Source: Sphingobium bisphenolivorans (lineage in GTDB: Bacteria > Pseudomonadota > Alphaproteobacteria > Sphingomonadales > Sphingomonadaceae). From it: a stretch of 64,000 nt of DNA. This document shows positions 8,072-17,283 of this stretch, piece after piece. The stretch spans positions 1-64,000 of the forward strand of contig NZ_ASTG01000026.1 in assembly GCF_000412635.1 (NCBI RefSeq), read 5' to 3'. A program made the translations under genes and the position numbers. The notes under the pieces are model-generated. The model worked only from the letters and a program-made list of their open reading frames with translations. It was not told the DNA's origin and searched no databases. Each line of letters starts with the position of its first letter. The stretch's first letter is position 1.

Positions 8072-8752
8072 GCCCGTGCGCTGGAAGATCTAAGAGACAG
8101 CCTGATCACGCGCCTCTCCCCGCGCGACGCGCTGCGCTCGGAAGCCGATGCGGAGGCGGTGCTATCGGCTTTGGGCCAAGTGGCGCGGCCAGGCCCAAAG
8201 GTCGCGATGAGACCTGAGGTCACCGACGTTCTGATCGAGGCGCTGCGCGGACCGTTCAAGATGCGCATTGTCTATGGCGACACCGATGCAGAAACCCGGA
8301 CGGTCGAGCCGCATGGGCTCTTGCTGGGATTGCGCAGCTATCTCGTTGCTCGCCAGGCTGATCGAGGCGAGAATCTCCGCCATTTTCGCCTGGACCGCAT
8401 TCACAGCGCCGAATGTCTCGATGAGAGTTTTCCCATCCAATCCGGCTTTTCCTTGAACGATCATGCGGCGCAGGCCTTCGGCGCTTATCAGGACCCCGCC
8501 CAATATGGCGAGATCGTCTGGCGGTTTCTTCCCGAGGCAGCCTCGCGTGCGGCGGAATTCCAGTTCCACCCCAACCAGTCGGCCGAATATCGGGACGACG
8601 GCAGTCTGATTGTCCGGTTTAAAGCCGCAGGCTGGCTGGAAATGGCCTGGCATCTCTATCAATGGGGCGACAAGGTCGAGGTGCTGGAACCGGCGGGGTT
8701 GCGGGCGCTGGTCGAAGGCCACGCGCGTCCCGACTTCCCGGCCCTGCCCTGA
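8012..8752 (+). pseudogene. WYL-domain transcriptional regulator, 5'-truncated
   Basis: From about 8012 the plus-strand frame reads a WYL-family regulator: EALEIAARAARDENRLRHAR, then the WYL core (MRIVYGDTDAETRTVEPHGLLLGLRSYLVA in pieces) and its C-terminal extension. The N-terminal winged helix is missing. The same frame continues upstream to 7727, but there it is only the antisense of the helicase gene. The first internal ATG is at 8207, so any product would be a bare WYL domain. WYL regulators often control defence islands, so this is probably the remains of the regulator of the neighbouring defence genes. Confidence 0.7.
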
Positions 8753-8788
8753 TTGACCGATTTGTATCGCCCTTCGTGGCGGCGGTTT

Positions 8789-9622
8789 TCAATTGAGCTC
8801 GGCGAGGAAGCTGGTCGCCGTCAATTGTGCGTGATCGCTCAGGGGCGAGCGCAGCGTGAAGGCGCTTGGCGCACGGGCGAAATTCCACAGCCGCATGAGG
8901 CACCATTCCTCGCGCCTCGTATCGGCGACGGCCAGCTCATTGCGAGAGATATGAAAAGGCGTGCGCTCCCATCCGTTGGTGGTCTTGACCTCGATCAGCT
9001 TCTCGCGCCCGTCCGCCTCAAAGCTCCGGATATCGAAGCCAAAACCATCGCCATCCTGCACGGATGTCCAGGGGACTTTGTCCGCGAGATCGTCGCGGCC
9101 CGCGGCAGATAAATGACGGCGCTCGTGATGCAGCACACATTCTTCACCCGCCTTGCCAAGCGCCCGGTTGCGCGCGTCGCGCTCGGCGACATCATATTTG
9201 CGGCCGATCGCGGCCATGAACGCTGGATCGATCGGCGACGGTTCGTTGCGCACCGTGGGCGGCGGCCCGATCCGCAGTGATCCTTGCGCTTCCGGTACGT
9301 TCAGGGCAGCTCGTGAGAGCCTGTCGGGAGCCAGCCATTCGGTCCGCGCCTCCAACCACCGCAGGACGCCATCGACCAGCGCATTCTGGAAATTGGCGGC
9401 CGGCTTATAGCCCTCGATCCAAGGCTGACCAAGGCCGAGCAAGACCGCGCTGATGTTCTGATGCTTGAACTCGATTGAGCCCTTGCTACGGTCGATCACG
9501 GCTTGAAGATCGCGGTTTCGCGCCGCTTTATTGAAGGAGCGACCAACCAGCTCGTCGGTGAGCATGGCGAAATAGTCGGCGACGATGTGATCAATTTCCT
9601 GATCGGACCAGACTTCCGCCAC
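8789..9622 (-). CDS. DUF3883-domain protein, putative nuclease
   Basis: This 277-residue protein's C-terminal half has the DUF3883 pattern: ALGKAGEECVLHHERRHL (about residues 155-172), then GFGFDIRSFEADGREKLIEVKTTN, cut here to its key residues D and E-V-K. That spacing matches a PD-(D/E)XK-like nuclease core. DUF3883 proteins are common in restriction and defence loci. It starts 3 bp after the stop of the HEPN gene upstream (9626-10318), so the two are co-transcribed. The DNA-cleaving function is inferred. Confidence 0.7.
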   Translation of the reverse strand: MAEVWSDQEIDHIVADYFAMLTDELVGRSFNKAARNRDLQAVIDRSKGSIEFKHQNISAVLLGLGQPWIEGYKPAANFQNALVDGVLRWLEARTEWLAPDRLSRAALNVPEAQGSLRIGPPPTVRNEPSPIDPAFMAAIGRKYDVAERDARNRALGKAGEECVLHHERRHLSAAGRDDLADKVPWTSVQDGDGFGFDIRSFEADGREKLIEVKTTNGWERTPFHISRNELAVADTRREEWCLMRLWNFARAPSAFTLRSPLSDHAQLTATSFLAELN

Positions 9623-9625
9623 GCC

Positions 9626-10318
9626 CTACTCCACCACCGGGTAGTTCGGCATCGGCCATTCATGCCCGGCATTGTCCATCATGAGATCGATGAAGATCGG
9701 CAGCAAGCAGCCGAGCAGCGCGGCGCCATCCCTGACCTGGGCGCGATTGACATCGCTGTTCCATGTCGAGCCACCATGCACCAGTTGGTTGCGCAGCACA
9801 TAAAGCCGGTCGAACAGGATCGAGAGTATCCTGGCCGTGTCATGATCGCGCAGTGCGGCGCCTATCGCTGTCCGCGACCGCTCGAGCCTGTCAGCCCAGT
9901 CGGCATAGCCGGACGCACCATTGTGATGCTGCCAAAAGGGATGGAAGACATAGCGGTTTGCGAGCAGCACCCGGATTTCCTGAGGGAAGCGCTGCCAGAC
10001 CATGTCGTAGATGCGATGTTTGCCATCAAAGCCCACAAGGGTTGCGAAAAAGGCCTGGAACAATCCCCGCTCACCCTCGGGGATACCAATCACCCGCGAT
10101 GCTTCAACGTCGCCGGCATAGGCAGCGTTGAAGCCGATCCAGAGCAGGATGAAACGTACATCCTCATCGGCCTGCTCGGCCTCGGCACGGCGCAGCCACG
10201 ACAGCGCGCGATGCACCCTGAGCGTCAGCGGCTCCGGAAAATCGCCACGCAGCTCGCGCTGCTTGGCCTTCAAGATCTCATGGTGCAGCGGGCTGCCGGG
10301 CGGATAGCGATAGGCCAT
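9626..10318 (-). CDS. HEPN-domain protein
   Basis: This 230-residue, mostly helical protein has the HEPN signature RNQLVHGG near residue 182 (R-N-x3-H), preceded by ILSILFDRLYVL. The N-terminal part contains a Trp-rich stretch (RFILLWIGFNAAYAG) typical of larger HEPN families annotated in defence islands. It is the first gene of a two-gene minus-strand unit with the DUF3883 protein, separated by only 3 bp. That makes an RNase-plus-DNase pair plausible. The activity is inferred from the motif alone. Confidence 0.65.
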   Translation of the reverse strand: MAYRYPPGSPLHHEILKAKQRELRGDFPEPLTLRVHRALSWLRRAEAEQADEDVRFILLWIGFNAAYAGDVEASRVIGIPEGERGLFQAFFATLVGFDGKHRIYDMVWQRFPQEIRVLLANRYVFHPFWQHHNGASGYADWADRLERSRTAIGAALRDHDTARILSILFDRLYVLRNQLVHGGSTWNSDVNRAQVRDGAALLGCLLPIFIDLMMDNAGHEWPMPNYPVVE

Positions 10319-10363
10319 GACCGATATGGTAAAGCCTTGCTGGTCAGGCTCAATCCCTCTCGA

Positions 10364-11227
10364 TCAACGGCCTCGAGATCGTTGCAGCGGCGCTCGTTCC
10401 TTGCCGGGTTCCTGCCGGTTCCGGCCTGACGGCTCAACCGCCCGGACCGAGGTGTCCCGCACCTTGGCTGCCTGAAACTGCCGACCTGCCTGCAGATGCG
10501 TTTGCACCTTGTCGTTTGCCACCTTCATTACCCTGGCAACGGCATCGGGATTGTCGAACAAGGCCGCGCGCACCACCGTCTCAATCACGCGAAGCTGGCT
10601 CTGGGCCGCCCGCGCATTCTTCACCCGGCTTTGCTCCGACGATGTTTGCCTAGACGCCTCATCGGGCTGGCGTCGATCCCGCCCAGGTTCGCGCGACGCC
10701 GGCGCAGTGACGGCAGGGGCGATGCTGTTGCGACTAGCATCGCGCCGCACGCGATCCAGCTCCTGCAAATCCCGTTCGCTCGGCCGATATCCCCGTACTT
10801 CCAAACCTTGGCGACTGGCTTCGAGCCACGCTGCCCTTCGGAACGTCTCACTGCCGGTAACATGGACGTGTGACCACCCGCGATGGCGAGCGATGGCAAC
10901 GAGATCGCGCACAACTTCGTCGCTCTCGCTGGAGGTGATGAGCCGTCTGCCCTGGTCACGGAACGCCGGTTCCTTAGCCTGCGCACTCGTGAAATAAGCA
11001 GGCTCGCCCGACCATTTGTTCGTCGTGGAGAAATAGCGCTTTCGCAAGGCATCAGGAATGTCACCAGACGACGCCGCCTGGAGAACGGACGGATCGATCG
11101 ACTTCCCCTTCTTGGTTGCTTCGGGCGACGATTGCGCCGCGTTCGCCGACTTGGCTGCCGCGTCCTGAGCGATCGTATTGCTACGCTTGCTCATACCGCG
11201 TGGCACCACAGGTTTTTCAGCGGCCAT
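10364..11227 (-). CDS. LPD7-domain conjugation protein
   Basis: This 287-residue protein has a Large polyvalent-protein-associated domain 7 at about residues 55-155: IPDALRKRYF, then RRLITSSESDEVVRDLVAIARHRGWSHVHVTG in pieces, then RRAAWLEASRQGLEVRGY. In many mobile elements this domain is fused to the relaxase C-terminus. Here it is free-standing and follows virD4 with an 11-bp overlap. The C-terminus is Arg/Gln-rich, fitting DNA contact. It is the last gene of the transfer operon. Confidence 0.75.
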   Translation of the reverse strand: MAAEKPVVPRGMSKRSNTIAQDAAAKSANAAQSSPEATKKGKSIDPSVLQAASSGDIPDALRKRYFSTTNKWSGEPAYFTSAQAKEPAFRDQGRRLITSSESDEVVRDLVAIARHRGWSHVHVTGSETFRRAAWLEASRQGLEVRGYRPSERDLQELDRVRRDASRNSIAPAVTAPASREPGRDRRQPDEASRQTSSEQSRVKNARAAQSQLRVIETVVRAALFDNPDAVARVMKVANDKVQTHLQAGRQFQAAKVRDTSVRAVEPSGRNRQEPGKERAPLQRSRGR

Positions 11228-13178
11228 GATCTGTCCTTTCCTGGATGAGGGGTGAAGATGACGCCCCTTCCGTCTGCACGAGCGCCCGCTCGATCATCGA
11301 TGACACAAAAGCGATGGCCGCTGCCTCATCGCCGGGCGGCGGCAAGTCGGTCAGGTTGCCCAGGACCAACATATCATCGGTAATCTTAGCCGCGCCCGCC
11401 AGTTCACCATCGGTCATTTCCCGCATCTTGGTCTCTTCCAGCAAGGCCCCGCCCGTGCTCTTCGCCGTTGATTTCTCCGCGTCATTGTAAGGGGACACCA
11501 CCTGATGCTTGCCTGGCGGCAGAACAGTTGGGGGCTGAGCAGCGGGGATAGGCCGCGACGGCAGAATGGGCGGCGCCAACACGCGCCTTGTGAAGCGCGG
11601 CATTCGATAAAAGGCGATCTTCCTGCCACGAACCGGCGCGATCCCGCCGCGCAGCAACAAGAGCTCGGTCTTGGGCATCTGCATCAGCTCCTGCGGCAGC
11701 AGGAGGGCGCGGCGCTGATCGGATTCCGATATGCTGCGATTGGCCAACAGCCCATGAATCGTTCGGCTGCGCGATTTTACATTCATCGTGAAGAAGCCGA
11801 GCCGCTCTGAAAGCTCGTTCGCGACCTTCAGCTCCTTGGGCGTGAACACCACCTCAAGCCCGCAATTGGCGATGATTTCGTCGGTAACATCGGGACCATA
11901 AATGGCCCGCAGCTGCGCCCGGCTCTGGATCACCGGCAGCAGGCGCAAGCCGTATCCAGCGACATAGGAAAAGCCGCCCGCGATGACCGAGGCCTTCCCC
12001 AGCCTTGCGAATTCATCGAGCAGGATCAGGACTGGGACATTGCTGGCAGCGTCGGGCAAATCGCGCGTGTTGAGATCCACCAGCTGCTGCAGGAAGAGGC
12101 TGTAAACCGGCGCGATCCGGTCGATATTGTCGGGCGAGACACCGAGATAGATCGACATGCGCCGCGCCCGGACTTCGCGCAGGTCGAAATCGCTTGCCGA
12201 GGTCGCGGCATCGACCACGGGGTTGAGCCAGAGATTGAGCCGCGCCGTGATCGTCTGCTTGATCCCGGAAAAGGTGTTGTCCGAAGCCGAGGCGAAATCC
12301 TGGATTGCCGAGACGCATGCCTGACTTAGGCGCTGTCCTGCCCCCCTCGCCTCTTCCAGGGCCTTGGGAAGATCGCTCTTGGGATCCCCAGTGGTCAGCC
12401 GTCGATAGATCTCGCCGATCGTGAAGGGCATGCCAGGATTGGCAGCAACGAGCGCGCCGACGCCGATGAAGGCCGCCCGCGCCGCTTCGGCCCAAAACGG
12501 GTCCGATCGTTCCGGCGCGGGGAAGAGCATGACTGCGATTTTCTGAAGCTCGTTGACGACTTCGGTGTCATCGGCTCGCCGGATATGCGCCAGGGGATTG
12601 TACCGTGCCGTCCGCCCTTCAGGGTCCAACGGATCGAAGAGGTAAACCGATTGACCGGCACGTTGGCGATAACCGGCGCTGGTACTCCAATTCTCCCGCT
12701 TCACATCGAGCACGACGACCGAATCCGGCCAGGTTAGCAGATTGGGGATGACAACACCGACGCCCTTCCCGGCGCGCGTCGGCGCTTCGAGCAGGACATG
12801 CTCGTTTCCGCCGAAAATGAGGAAACGCCCTGCTTTGCGTCCAACGACAATGCCAGACGGGGCACGCAGCCCCTCGCGTCGGATTTCGCCCTCGCGTGCA
12901 AACCGAGCCCTGCCGTGCAAGGATGGGCCTCGCCGCAGGATCGTGAGGACAAGAAGCGCGATTACGGCGGCGCCGGCCATCGCACCCCGCTTGATCCAAT
13001 CCCCGAGCAGTGGATCACCACGATAATACCAGAGCCAGGCCGGCAGAGTGCCGAGATCGATATTAGGTCCGATCTGCCCGAGTCCGAACAAGGCAACGAA
13101 CAGGGTAATGACAGCCCACAACAGAATTGCGCCGATCACGCACAGGCCAATCGCCCAGGGACTACGCTGCGCCAGCAT
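11217..13178 (-). CDS. virD4: Type IV coupling protein (VirD4/TraG)
   Basis: This 653-residue inner-membrane ATPase links the relaxosome to the secretion channel. Two N-terminal membrane segments (residues about 7-30 and 50-80) precede the cytoplasmic motor. The Walker A-like motif is APTRAGKGVGVV, and Walker B is VLILLDEFARLG. The ATG at 13178 is preferred over an upstream one at 13247, because the latter would read deep into virB11 and lacks similarity. The overlap with virB11 is then 17 bp. The Ala-Pro-Thr-Arg P-loop differs from the usual GPTGSGKG but keeps the GKG core. Confidence 0.93.
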   Translation of the reverse strand: MLAQRSPWAIGLCVIGAILLWAVITLFVALFGLGQIGPNIDLGTLPAWLWYYRGDPLLGDWIKRGAMAGAAVIALLVLTILRRGPSLHGRARFAREGEIRREGLRAPSGIVVGRKAGRFLIFGGNEHVLLEAPTRAGKGVGVVIPNLLTWPDSVVVLDVKRENWSTSAGYRQRAGQSVYLFDPLDPEGRTARYNPLAHIRRADDTEVVNELQKIAVMLFPAPERSDPFWAEAARAAFIGVGALVAANPGMPFTIGEIYRRLTTGDPKSDLPKALEEARGAGQRLSQACVSAIQDFASASDNTFSGIKQTITARLNLWLNPVVDAATSASDFDLREVRARRMSIYLGVSPDNIDRIAPVYSLFLQQLVDLNTRDLPDAASNVPVLILLDEFARLGKASVIAGGFSYVAGYGLRLLPVIQSRAQLRAIYGPDVTDEIIANCGLEVVFTPKELKVANELSERLGFFTMNVKSRSRTIHGLLANRSISESDQRRALLLPQELMQMPKTELLLLRGGIAPVRGRKIAFYRMPRFTRRVLAPPILPSRPIPAAQPPTVLPPGKHQVVSPYNDAEKSTAKSTGGALLEETKMREMTDGELAGAAKITDDMLVLGNLTDLPPPGDEAAAIAFVSSMIERALVQTEGASSSPLIQERTDHGR

Positions 13179-14166
13179 CGCCCATCCTCGGCTCGAAATA
13201 GATCTCGTCGACCTCAAACCGCCCGCCGTGACGGCGTGTCTGCACAACGACGTCGACGAGCATGCGAAGGAGTCCGCGAATATCGTCGCGGGCGAGATCG
13301 CGGCCGCCTTCCGATTCCTTGACGAGCAGCGTCAGCTGTTCGAACGCGCCGGCGGGTGAACCGGCGTGGACGGTCGTGATCGATCCGGGATGCCCGGAAT
13401 TGACGTTCCTTAGATAGAAGAAGGCGGTGCCGTCACGCAGCTCCTGGAGCAGGATGCGGTCGGGCCGCATGCGCAGCGCGCTTTCGAGCAGCTGCTTGGC
13501 GCCAACCTTGGCCAGGCCCTGCCCCTCGCTCGAATAGACCATATGGACGACATTGCGATGAGGCACGACCAGCTCACGGGTGTCTTCGATGGTGAGCAAC
13601 CGCTCCTCCGGTGGGATAAGCTGGATGAGCGCTTTCGCGAGGGTCGTCTTTCCCGAACCCGTGGCGCCACTGACCAGAATGTTCTTGCGTGCCGGAACGG
13701 CGACCTTGAAGAATTCCGGCCAGTCGCCCGCGTCGCGCAGCGCCACTAACCGCGCATCGACATCGGTGAGACCCTTGGCGCTGGCGCGCGTCATCCGGAA
13801 CAGCCCGGCCCCAGCCAGTTGGTCGATCGGCAGGGTCACGGTCGACGGTTTGCGGATCGTGAAGGAAGGGCAACCGCTTGGGGTGACCGACGGTATGACG
13901 ATCTGGCAGCGCTCGCCGCCCGGCAGGACTGTCGAACAGATCGGAGACTGACCATCGATATCCTGGTGCGTGAAGCTCGCCGCGGCAACAGCCAGGGTAG
14001 AAAGCCAGTCGCTGTCCAGCTCCGGCATCTCCTGCCAGCGCCACCCTTGGCGGTCCTCGATCCCCGCTTCTCCCGGGCGGTTGACCACCAGCTCCGTGAC
14101 ATCCTCCGGTTCCAGGAGGGGCAGGAGCGGCGCGAGATAGTGGCGCAGGACGGCGGTATCGCGCAT
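13162..14166 (-). CDS. virB11: T4SS ATPase VirB11
   Basis: This 334-residue hexameric secretion ATPase of the conjugation channel carries the N-terminal domain with ITELVVNRPGE-type sequence (here VTELVVNRPGE), Walker A SGATGSGKTTLAKAL, the Asp box TIEDTREL, Walker B-like RPDRILLQELRD, and the His box SGHPGSITTVHA. It follows virB10 with a 3-bp gap and overlaps virD4. Confidence 0.95.
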   Translation of the reverse strand: MRDTAVLRHYLAPLLPLLEPEDVTELVVNRPGEAGIEDRQGWRWQEMPELDSDWLSTLAVAAASFTHQDIDGQSPICSTVLPGGERCQIVIPSVTPSGCPSFTIRKPSTVTLPIDQLAGAGLFRMTRASAKGLTDVDARLVALRDAGDWPEFFKVAVPARKNILVSGATGSGKTTLAKALIQLIPPEERLLTIEDTRELVVPHRNVVHMVYSSEGQGLAKVGAKQLLESALRMRPDRILLQELRDGTAFFYLRNVNSGHPGSITTVHAGSPAGAFEQLTLLVKESEGGRDLARDDIRGLLRMLVDVVVQTRRHGGRFEVDEIYFEPRMGDAGAA

Positions 14167-14169
14167 GGC

Positions 14170-15393
14170 TTACCGCCGCAGTTCCAGATTGTAGACGTCG
14201 GCGAAGTTGAAATCCTTGGCGACGAAGATGCCGACCTCCTCGCCCTGATTCTTCTTCAGGACCGGCCGGATATTGATATTGTTCTGCAAGGCAATCGCCG
14301 CGCCTTCGCTGGGCGCCCGGGTCACATTGTTGAAATTGCCATTGCCGCTCGAGGCGGCCTGTCCGGCGATATAGGCGGCATCATCGACGAGTGAGAGGAG
14401 CAGGGCGCCGCCAAAACGCGCCCAGAAGAAGCTGTCGACCGCGCCTGCAAGCCCGGCTCGGCCGAGTGCATCGGAGCCAGGCGAGGCAAGATCGATCCGC
14501 ACGCCCTGGGGCGTTACCGCTCGCGTCCAGAGGACGAACAGGCGATTTTGCCCTTGCTGGATGCCGCCGCGATATTCGCCGAGAACGCGCGTGCCCTTTT
14601 CCATGAGTACGACCCGGCCATTCTCGGAATAGACGTCTCGCGGGATCAGGCAGGACGTGTAACCGGGCTGCGCGGAATTGATGGCGGTTTGCAGAATGCA
14701 GGGGATCAATGTGCCCGCCGTAATCAGAAAATTGCGGTTCGGCAGCATCGAGGCCCGCGCTTCCCCGGTCGAGGAGCTTTGCCGCAAAAGATCGAGCGCG
14801 TTGGGCGCCCTGCCCTCGCCGCTCTCTGGCGCTCCGGCAGCGTTGTCGGGCGCTTCCCCGGCAGCCCCTGCAGCTGTGGGCGCGCCGGCCTCGCGGCCAA
14901 GATCGCGACCTCCATAGGCGATCAGCGTGGACCGCCGCGCCTGCTCGGCAAGCGTTGGCCGAGCGGCACTGGTCCCGCTCGGTGCCGCGCCCGGCTGCAT
15001 GGCGGGCACAATTTGGCCTTCAGGTCCGGGAACGCCAGCGGCAGGATTGAGCACCGGCGCGTTGGGGTCCGCGCGGGCAGCCCCGAGCGGTCGGCGTTGA
15101 GGGGCGACCGCGGCATAATCGACTGTTTCCCGAGCGACGATATCGGGTCGTTCCCGGGCTGCACCTGCCGGCGCGGTGAGGTCACGAGACGAGGATTGCT
15201 GGCCCGTGCCGGAATTCACCCAGAGAATGCCCAGGACCATTGCCGTGCCGGCGAAGATCAGCGCGGTGTTGCGCCGCGCGGGCGTCGTGCCGCCGATCGG
15301 CTCGATTCCACGCTCGTGAAGAATTTCGTGCCTTTCGGGCGTTGGATCGGCACCGGGCAGCGGGCGCACGACAGGGGACGGTTCATCGGCCAT
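14170..15393 (-). CDS. virB10: T4SS protein VirB10
   Basis: This 407-residue protein spans from the inner membrane to the outer-membrane pore. One N-terminal membrane segment lies at about residues 43-62 (NTALIFAGTAMVLGILWVN). A long Pro/Ala/Gly-rich periplasmic stretch follows, then the C-terminal TrbI/VirB10 beta domain (GTLIPCILQTAINSAQPG, ENGRVVLMEKGTRVLGEY, VRIDLASPGSDALGRAG). The length and order of parts are normal for the family. It is separated from virB9 by 3 bp. Confidence 0.95.
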   Translation of the reverse strand: MADEPSPVVRPLPGADPTPERHEILHERGIEPIGGTTPARRNTALIFAGTAMVLGILWVNSGTGQQSSSRDLTAPAGAARERPDIVARETVDYAAVAPQRRPLGAARADPNAPVLNPAAGVPGPEGQIVPAMQPGAAPSGTSAARPTLAEQARRSTLIAYGGRDLGREAGAPTAAGAAGEAPDNAAGAPESGEGRAPNALDLLRQSSSTGEARASMLPNRNFLITAGTLIPCILQTAINSAQPGYTSCLIPRDVYSENGRVVLMEKGTRVLGEYRGGIQQGQNRLFVLWTRAVTPQGVRIDLASPGSDALGRAGLAGAVDSFFWARFGGALLLSLVDDAAYIAGQAASSGNGNFNNVTRAPSEGAAIALQNNINIRPVLKKNQGEEVGIFVAKDFNFADVYNLELRR

Positions 15394-15396
15394 GGT

Positions 15397-16254
15397 TCAT
15401 TCCTGCGGATGGGAGATGGTGCGCTCGACGTGAGACGATCCGGTATTCGTTCCATGATCGACGCCATAAGGTTCGGGCGCCTGGTTATAGATGCACAGCA
15501 CCTCGCCGCCCCGGCGCAGGCGCAGTTGGCGCGCCACCAAATGAACGACGACGAATTCATCGCGAACGTCGAAGGGAACCAGGGTTTCGGACCCGTCTGG
15601 CCTCACCAGATAAATGGCAGGAACTTCCCGGTTCGCCGGAAACCGCAAAACCGTGAATTGGCCATTGTCGGAGACCTCCGACGGCTGCAAATCGCTCGAA
15701 CCCTGCACCTTATAATTCATGTTGCGCGGACCCTCGATCACCGCATGGTCGAGGGCACCGCGAACAGCCTGGGCCTCCAGCGCCGCCGCTTGCATCGCGA
15801 TCTGTGCCGCTCTCAGGCGTTCGGCCCGCGCCACCTCGTCCCGCGGATAGCGGAAGCGGACCTGGAAATAGGCCTGGCCGTTGCGGCCGATGATCGGACC
15901 ACTACGAGCCGTGAGTTCAAAGGCATAGCTTCTTAAGGTTCCGCCGCGAGACGTGGTGACGATAAGGTTGGTCGGTCCAGCGCGTTCGCGCGGCTTGAGG
16001 AACAAGATGTGGCCGGCCACCGCCACCTCCCAGGAGACGGTGTCGCCCAGCGCTACGTGCTGAATCGTTTCGTCCTCGCTGAGGACAATCTGGGTTGCTG
16101 TCCGGAAGGTCCCGACGATGCGATAGACCTGCGCTTCCTCATAATCGACGAACTTGACGCGTGGGTCAGACGCAGCGCCACGCGGGACCTCAACCGCATG
16201 GGCAGCAGAAAGGGATGCAAACGCGATGAAAACCGCAGCGACCAATGTTTTCAT
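15397..16254 (-). CDS. virB9: T4SS protein VirB9
   Basis: This 285-residue periplasmic/outer-membrane core-complex protein has a clear signal peptide (MKTLVAAVFIAFASLSAAHA). Two beta domains follow: IVLSEDETIQHVALGD and the C-terminal YKVQGSSDLQPSEVSDNG, with VVVHLVARQLRLRRG near the end. It pairs with VirB7 and VirB10 in the outer ring. Its start overlaps the virB8 stop by 4 bp. Confidence 0.94.
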   Translation of the reverse strand: MKTLVAAVFIAFASLSAAHAVEVPRGAASDPRVKFVDYEEAQVYRIVGTFRTATQIVLSEDETIQHVALGDTVSWEVAVAGHILFLKPRERAGPTNLIVTTSRGGTLRSYAFELTARSGPIIGRNGQAYFQVRFRYPRDEVARAERLRAAQIAMQAAALEAQAVRGALDHAVIEGPRNMNYKVQGSSDLQPSEVSDNGQFTVLRFPANREVPAIYLVRPDGSETLVPFDVRDEFVVVHLVARQLRLRRGGEVLCIYNQAPEPYGVDHGTNTGSSHVERTISHPQE

Positions 16255-16949
16255 CGGACTACCTCCGGGTCGGAGCGGTAATTCTCGACCTGGAAGCCGA
16301 GCGGGTTCCGAAAGCGATCACCTTCGGCCATCGGCGCGTTGGCATAGGCGAAAGTGACCGTGGCGATCCAATCGCTGCTCTGCGTATCCGTCTCGGTCTG
16401 GACGATCCGTGTGAATCGCACATTGGCAACCCGATCATTGATGAAGGCGATGTTGCGCACCCGCGCCTGGACGACTGCGTTTTTCCCCCAGGCGTTCTGG
16501 GGACTGGCAGCATTGTTGTTGCTGAAGAAGCGTGCCCAGCGCTGCTGCTCCGCCGGCTGCGACAGGATTGTCACGAAGCGGAAATTCTCCTCGGCAGCCG
16601 CCGGTATCCAGCTTTCACGCGTCCGGACATATTGCGCGAGAAAGTATTTGGTGACCGCTTCATCATAGCGCATCGGCCGCTGGGTCAGCGCCGTCTGGAC
16701 ATCCACCGCGCCCGTAGTCTGATTGACCCGAATGACATAGGGCACGACGGTCTTGAGCGGGGCCAGCGCGGCGACAGCAAAAATGGATGCGGCCGCAAGG
16801 ATCGAGGTTACCGTCGCCACGGTCCAAGCAATACGCGTCGATCGCAATGCCGATCGAACCCTGTCCTGGTCCCAGCTTCGCGCTTCCTGGAAATAGCGTT
16901 TGAGCCCGGAAGTAGGCACCGCCTCCGCGTCATCGTCAGCAACTCGCAT
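16251..16949 (-). CDS. virB8: T4SS protein VirB8
   Basis: This 232-residue inner-membrane assembly factor has a cytoplasmic head (GLKRYFQEARSWDQDR), a single membrane helix near residues 35-60 and the VirB8 periplasmic NTF2-like domain (VVPYVIRVNQTTGAVDV, FLAQYVRTRESW). The ATG at 16949 lies inside the 3' end of the lipoprotein gene, overlapping by 14 bp. A longer frame exists, but its N-terminal 55 residues are the antiphase of that gene. Confidence 0.92.
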   Translation of the reverse strand: MRVADDDAEAVPTSGLKRYFQEARSWDQDRVRSALRSTRIAWTVATVTSILAAASIFAVAALAPLKTVVPYVIRVNQTTGAVDVQTALTQRPMRYDEAVTKYFLAQYVRTRESWIPAAAEENFRFVTILSQPAEQQRWARFFSNNNAASPQNAWGKNAVVQARVRNIAFINDRVANVRFTRIVQTETDTQSSDWIATVTFAYANAPMAEGDRFRNPLGFQVENYRSDPEVVR

Positions 16950-17271
16950 AACGAATGTCCTTTGGCGCAAAGGAAACCTTGTCGTCCGGAGGCGCTGGCA
17001 CTGCGGGCGGAGGCGGTGGATCGCCCACCTGCGGATGAGACAAGGGAGGAATGGGCGGCGCAGGGCGCGGCGCTGTAGTCGCCCGCACCGGCGATCCGGG
17101 CAGAACGCTCCCATAGATGTTCACGTCACGCAGATGGTGCCCGTTGCAAACGGCCAGCTTCTTGGGTCCGGACGCGCATGCCGCGAGGCCCAGCAGTGGA
17201 AGGCTGCCGATCAGGCAGAAAGTAACCTGGCGGATGGTGAACGTCGATTTTTGAGGACAGGGCAAGGTCAT
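16936..17271 (-). CDS. VirB7-like lipoprotein
   Basis: This 111-residue protein has a lipoprotein signal ending in the lipobox LAAC (FCLIGSLPLLGLAACASG). The rest is Pro-rich. Its position between virB6 and virB8 is that of virB7, whose lipid-anchored product stabilises VirB9. It is longer than typical VirB7 (about 50 residues), so the assignment rests on position and lipobox, not on sequence identity. Confidence 0.65.
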   Translation of the reverse strand: MTLPCPQKSTFTIRQVTFCLIGSLPLLGLAACASGPKKLAVCNGHHLRDVNIYGSVLPGSPVRATTAPRPAPPIPPLSHPQVGDPPPPPAVPAPPDDKVSFAPKDIRYASC

Positions 17272-17283
17272 GGTGATGTCTCA

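Noticed and set aside
14548..15936. A 462-codon plus-strand open frame
   Set aside because: It runs opposite virB10 and virB9, which are clearly real.
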